DNA of 6,425 nucleotides from Deltaproteobacteria bacterium. Lineage in GTDB: Bacteria > Myxococcota > Polyangia > Polyangiales > B10-G4. Within the stretch, counting starts at the first letter, position 1; every line of letters begins with the position of its first letter. The translations under genes were made by a program, and so were the position numbers. The notes under the pieces were generated by a model. It made no database searches, was not told the origin of the DNA, and saw only the letters and a program-made list of their open reading frames with translations. The stretch covers positions 1 through 6,425 of the forward strand of contig JAFDCW010000272.1 of assembly GCA_019312705.1 (NCBI GenBank), read 5' to 3'. Shown here piece after piece: positions 5,191-6,425 of the stretch.

Positions 5191-6425
5191 GCTGACGACT
5201 CGCTTGAGGCGGCGATCGAAAACGCGCGCAACCACCCGTCCGACGAAGATACGTGGGACACGTTGGAAGACATCGTGGCGGACACTCAGAGTCCCGACGA
5301 GGTCGCTGAACTCTACCGCGACGTGCTCGCCGGAGACATCGACGCGGACCTCGCGGGGACGCTCGGTCAGCGTGCGCTGAACTTTCTGGAAGAGTGGTTC
5401 GGAGAAGACTCCCCTCTGCTCGTCGAAATCCTCGGCCATGTCCTGGCGAAGGATCCCTCCGCGGACTGGGCTTTCCAGCGCCTCACCGTCGTGCACACGG
5501 CGGCCGGTCGCTTCGATGATCTTCTCGCCCTCTACGACACCGCTCTGGCGGGGGCTTCGGACGACGGTCGGCGCGCTGCTCTCCTCGACGAGGCCGCCAA
5601 CGTCGCGAAGGACTTTGCCGGGAACGCCGTCCGGGCGATCGGCTACATGCAGCAGCTGCTTCCCCTCAAGCCGAAGGACAAGGGTCTCGCTTCCTCCCTC
5701 GAGCGCCTCCTCGAGAAGGAAGAGCAGTGGGCCGACCTCATCGCGTTCTGGAACGGGCGCATCGGCGACCTCGATGACGACGACGTGCACGCGGCCCACG
5801 AGCGCATCGCACGCACCTACCTCGACCAACTCAACCAGCCCGCCGATGCCCTCGCCGAAACGAAGAAGCTCCTCGACGCCGGCGGCGGCGGTGACGCAGC
5901 CATCGCTCTCCTCGAGCGCATCGGCGAAAGCGAAGGCGCCGACGACGAGGTGCGTAGCGACGCCCTCGATTTGCTCAAGGGCCAGTACGAAGCGGCCGGG
6001 CGCACCGATGACGTGGTTCGCATCCTCGGAGCTGCCCTCGAACTCGCCGGGACCGACGAGCGCATTGCCCTTCACCGCGAGGCGGCCGAACGCTTGGCGA
6101 GCGCCGGGAGCCTCGAGCCTGCCTTTGGCCACTTCGAGAAGCTCCTCGCCCTCGACGCCTCAGCGAAGGACGCCCTCGATGCGCTCCGTGGTTGGGCCGA
6201 CACCCTCGATGCGCACGAGCGCTTTGCGGACGCGCTGACCACCGCCGCCGCCGCGAGCGAATCCTCCGAACCGAGGGTCACCCTCTACTGCGAGGCTGCG
6301 GACGTCCGGCGCACGCGCCTCGGTCAGGTCGAAGAGGCGATTGCGCTTTACCAGAAGGTACTCGCCGAAGAGGAGGCCGAGGCCTCCGTGGTGCTGAAGG
6401 TCGCCCGGCGCCTGAATGACTTGCT
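5188..6425 (+). CDS. Large TPR superhelix protein, 3' end beyond the window
   Basis: The frame from ATG 5188 stays open for 412 codons to the window edge, so this is the N-terminal part of a longer protein. It starts MADDSLEAAIENARNHPSDE, with no signal peptide or membrane segment, and is strongly acidic. Residues 5-47 are the first TPR-like helices (WDTLEDIVADTQSPDEVAELY). From about residue 107 the chain repeats a unit of roughly 75-90 residues: a helix with DDLLALYDTAL, a helix with RRAALLDEAANVAKD, a helix with RAIGYMQQLLPLKP and a helix with LASSLERLL. Close relatives of this opening (an EEWFGEDSP-like stretch, then WAFQRLTVV, then LLALYD) are, from memory, found in giant TPR proteins of myxobacteria. 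It follows marR by 124 bases with its own ribosome site and probable promoter. Likely a scaffold or docking platform; partners are unknown. Confidence 0.85.
   Translation, partial: MADDSLEAAIENARNHPSDEDTWDTLEDIVADTQSPDEVAELYRDVLAGDIDADLAGTLGQRALNFLEEWFGEDSPLLVEILGHVLAKDPSADWAFQRLTVVHTAAGRFDDLLALYDTALAGASDDGRRAALLDEAANVAKDFAGNAVRAIGYMQQLLPLKPKDKGLASSLERLLEKEEQWADLIAFWNGRIGDLDDDDVHAAHERIARTYLDQLNQPADALAETKKLLDAGGGGDAAIALLERIGESEGADDEVRSDALDLLKGQYEAAGRTDDVVRILGAALELAGTDERIALHREAAERLASAGSLEPAFGHFEKLLALDASAKDALDALRGWADTLDAHERFADALTTAAAASESSEPRVTLYCEAADVRRTRLGQVEEAIALYQKVLAEEEAEASVVLKVARRLNDL
5506..6425 (+). repeat. Protein superhelical repeats in the 3'-cut TPR gene
   Basis: Four successive units of one four-helix pattern begin near residues 107, 180, 270 and 345. 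Each opens with an aromatic or polar residue plus DDLL, ADLI, DDVV or ADAL, continues with a helix containing E-A or E-R-I-A, then a helix ending in LL or VL (AIGYMQQLLPL, ALAETKKLL, AFGHFEKLLAL, AIALYQKVLAE), then a closing helix (SLERLL, ALLERI, DALRGW, VARRLN). The fourth is cut by the window edge. Confidence 0.6.

Noticed and set aside
4729..6132. A 467-codon open frame on the minus strand across marR and the large TPR gene
   Set aside because: It is antisense to two well-supported genes, its translation is low-complexity Gly/Arg/Val/Glu-rich with no motif, and it is explained by the strong GCC/CTC codon bias of the plus-strand genes.

Overview
The window is G+C-rich (roughly two thirds by eye), with almost every codon ending in G or C, and it is densely packed with genes, nearly all on the + strand. 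Three genes encode large helical-repeat (TPR-type) proteins, with a lone sugar-nucleotide epimerase and a MarR regulator beside them. This fits a myxobacterium-like lineage (Myxococcota or the former Deltaproteobacteria), where giant TPR proteins of this style are common. Leucine is written mainly as CTC rather than CTG, which is not what I would expect of Myxococcus itself. The taxonomic call is inference from style, not from a marker gene.

Layout: (1) 37-987, an extended short-chain dehydrogenase/reductase of the NAD-dependent epimerase/dehydratase family, with its reading frame open to the left edge. (2) 1037-2188, a 383-residue protein with a tandemly duplicated N-terminal domain of unknown type followed by TPR-like helices. 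(3) 2185-4491, a 768-residue protein with an orphan N-terminal domain and a long TPR array; it starts on a TTG that overlaps the previous stop (TTGA), so genes 2 and 3 are almost certainly translationally coupled. (4) 4492-4619 is a short, less G+C-rich gap. Its minus strand carries a 41-codon ORF that reads as a very good lipoprotein signal peptide, and its plus strand carries a candidate promoter. (5) 4620-5063, a MarR-type winged-helix regulator. (6) 5064-5187, an intergenic gap with two hairpins, an extended -10 candidate and a Shine-Dalgarno. (7) 5188 to the window end, the N-terminal 412 residues of a TPR superhelix protein that runs off the right edge.

How they work together: genes 2 and 3 look like a co-translated pair of scaffold proteins. 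The 5188 gene appears to have its own promoter. The epimerase may feed an envelope polysaccharide pathway, but only 49 bases separate it from gene 2 and nothing in the sequence proves a shared function. No RNA genes, CRISPR arrays or mobile elements were seen. The least ordinary items are the antisense mini-lipoprotein at the marR start and the unrecognised N-terminal domains of genes 2 and 3.
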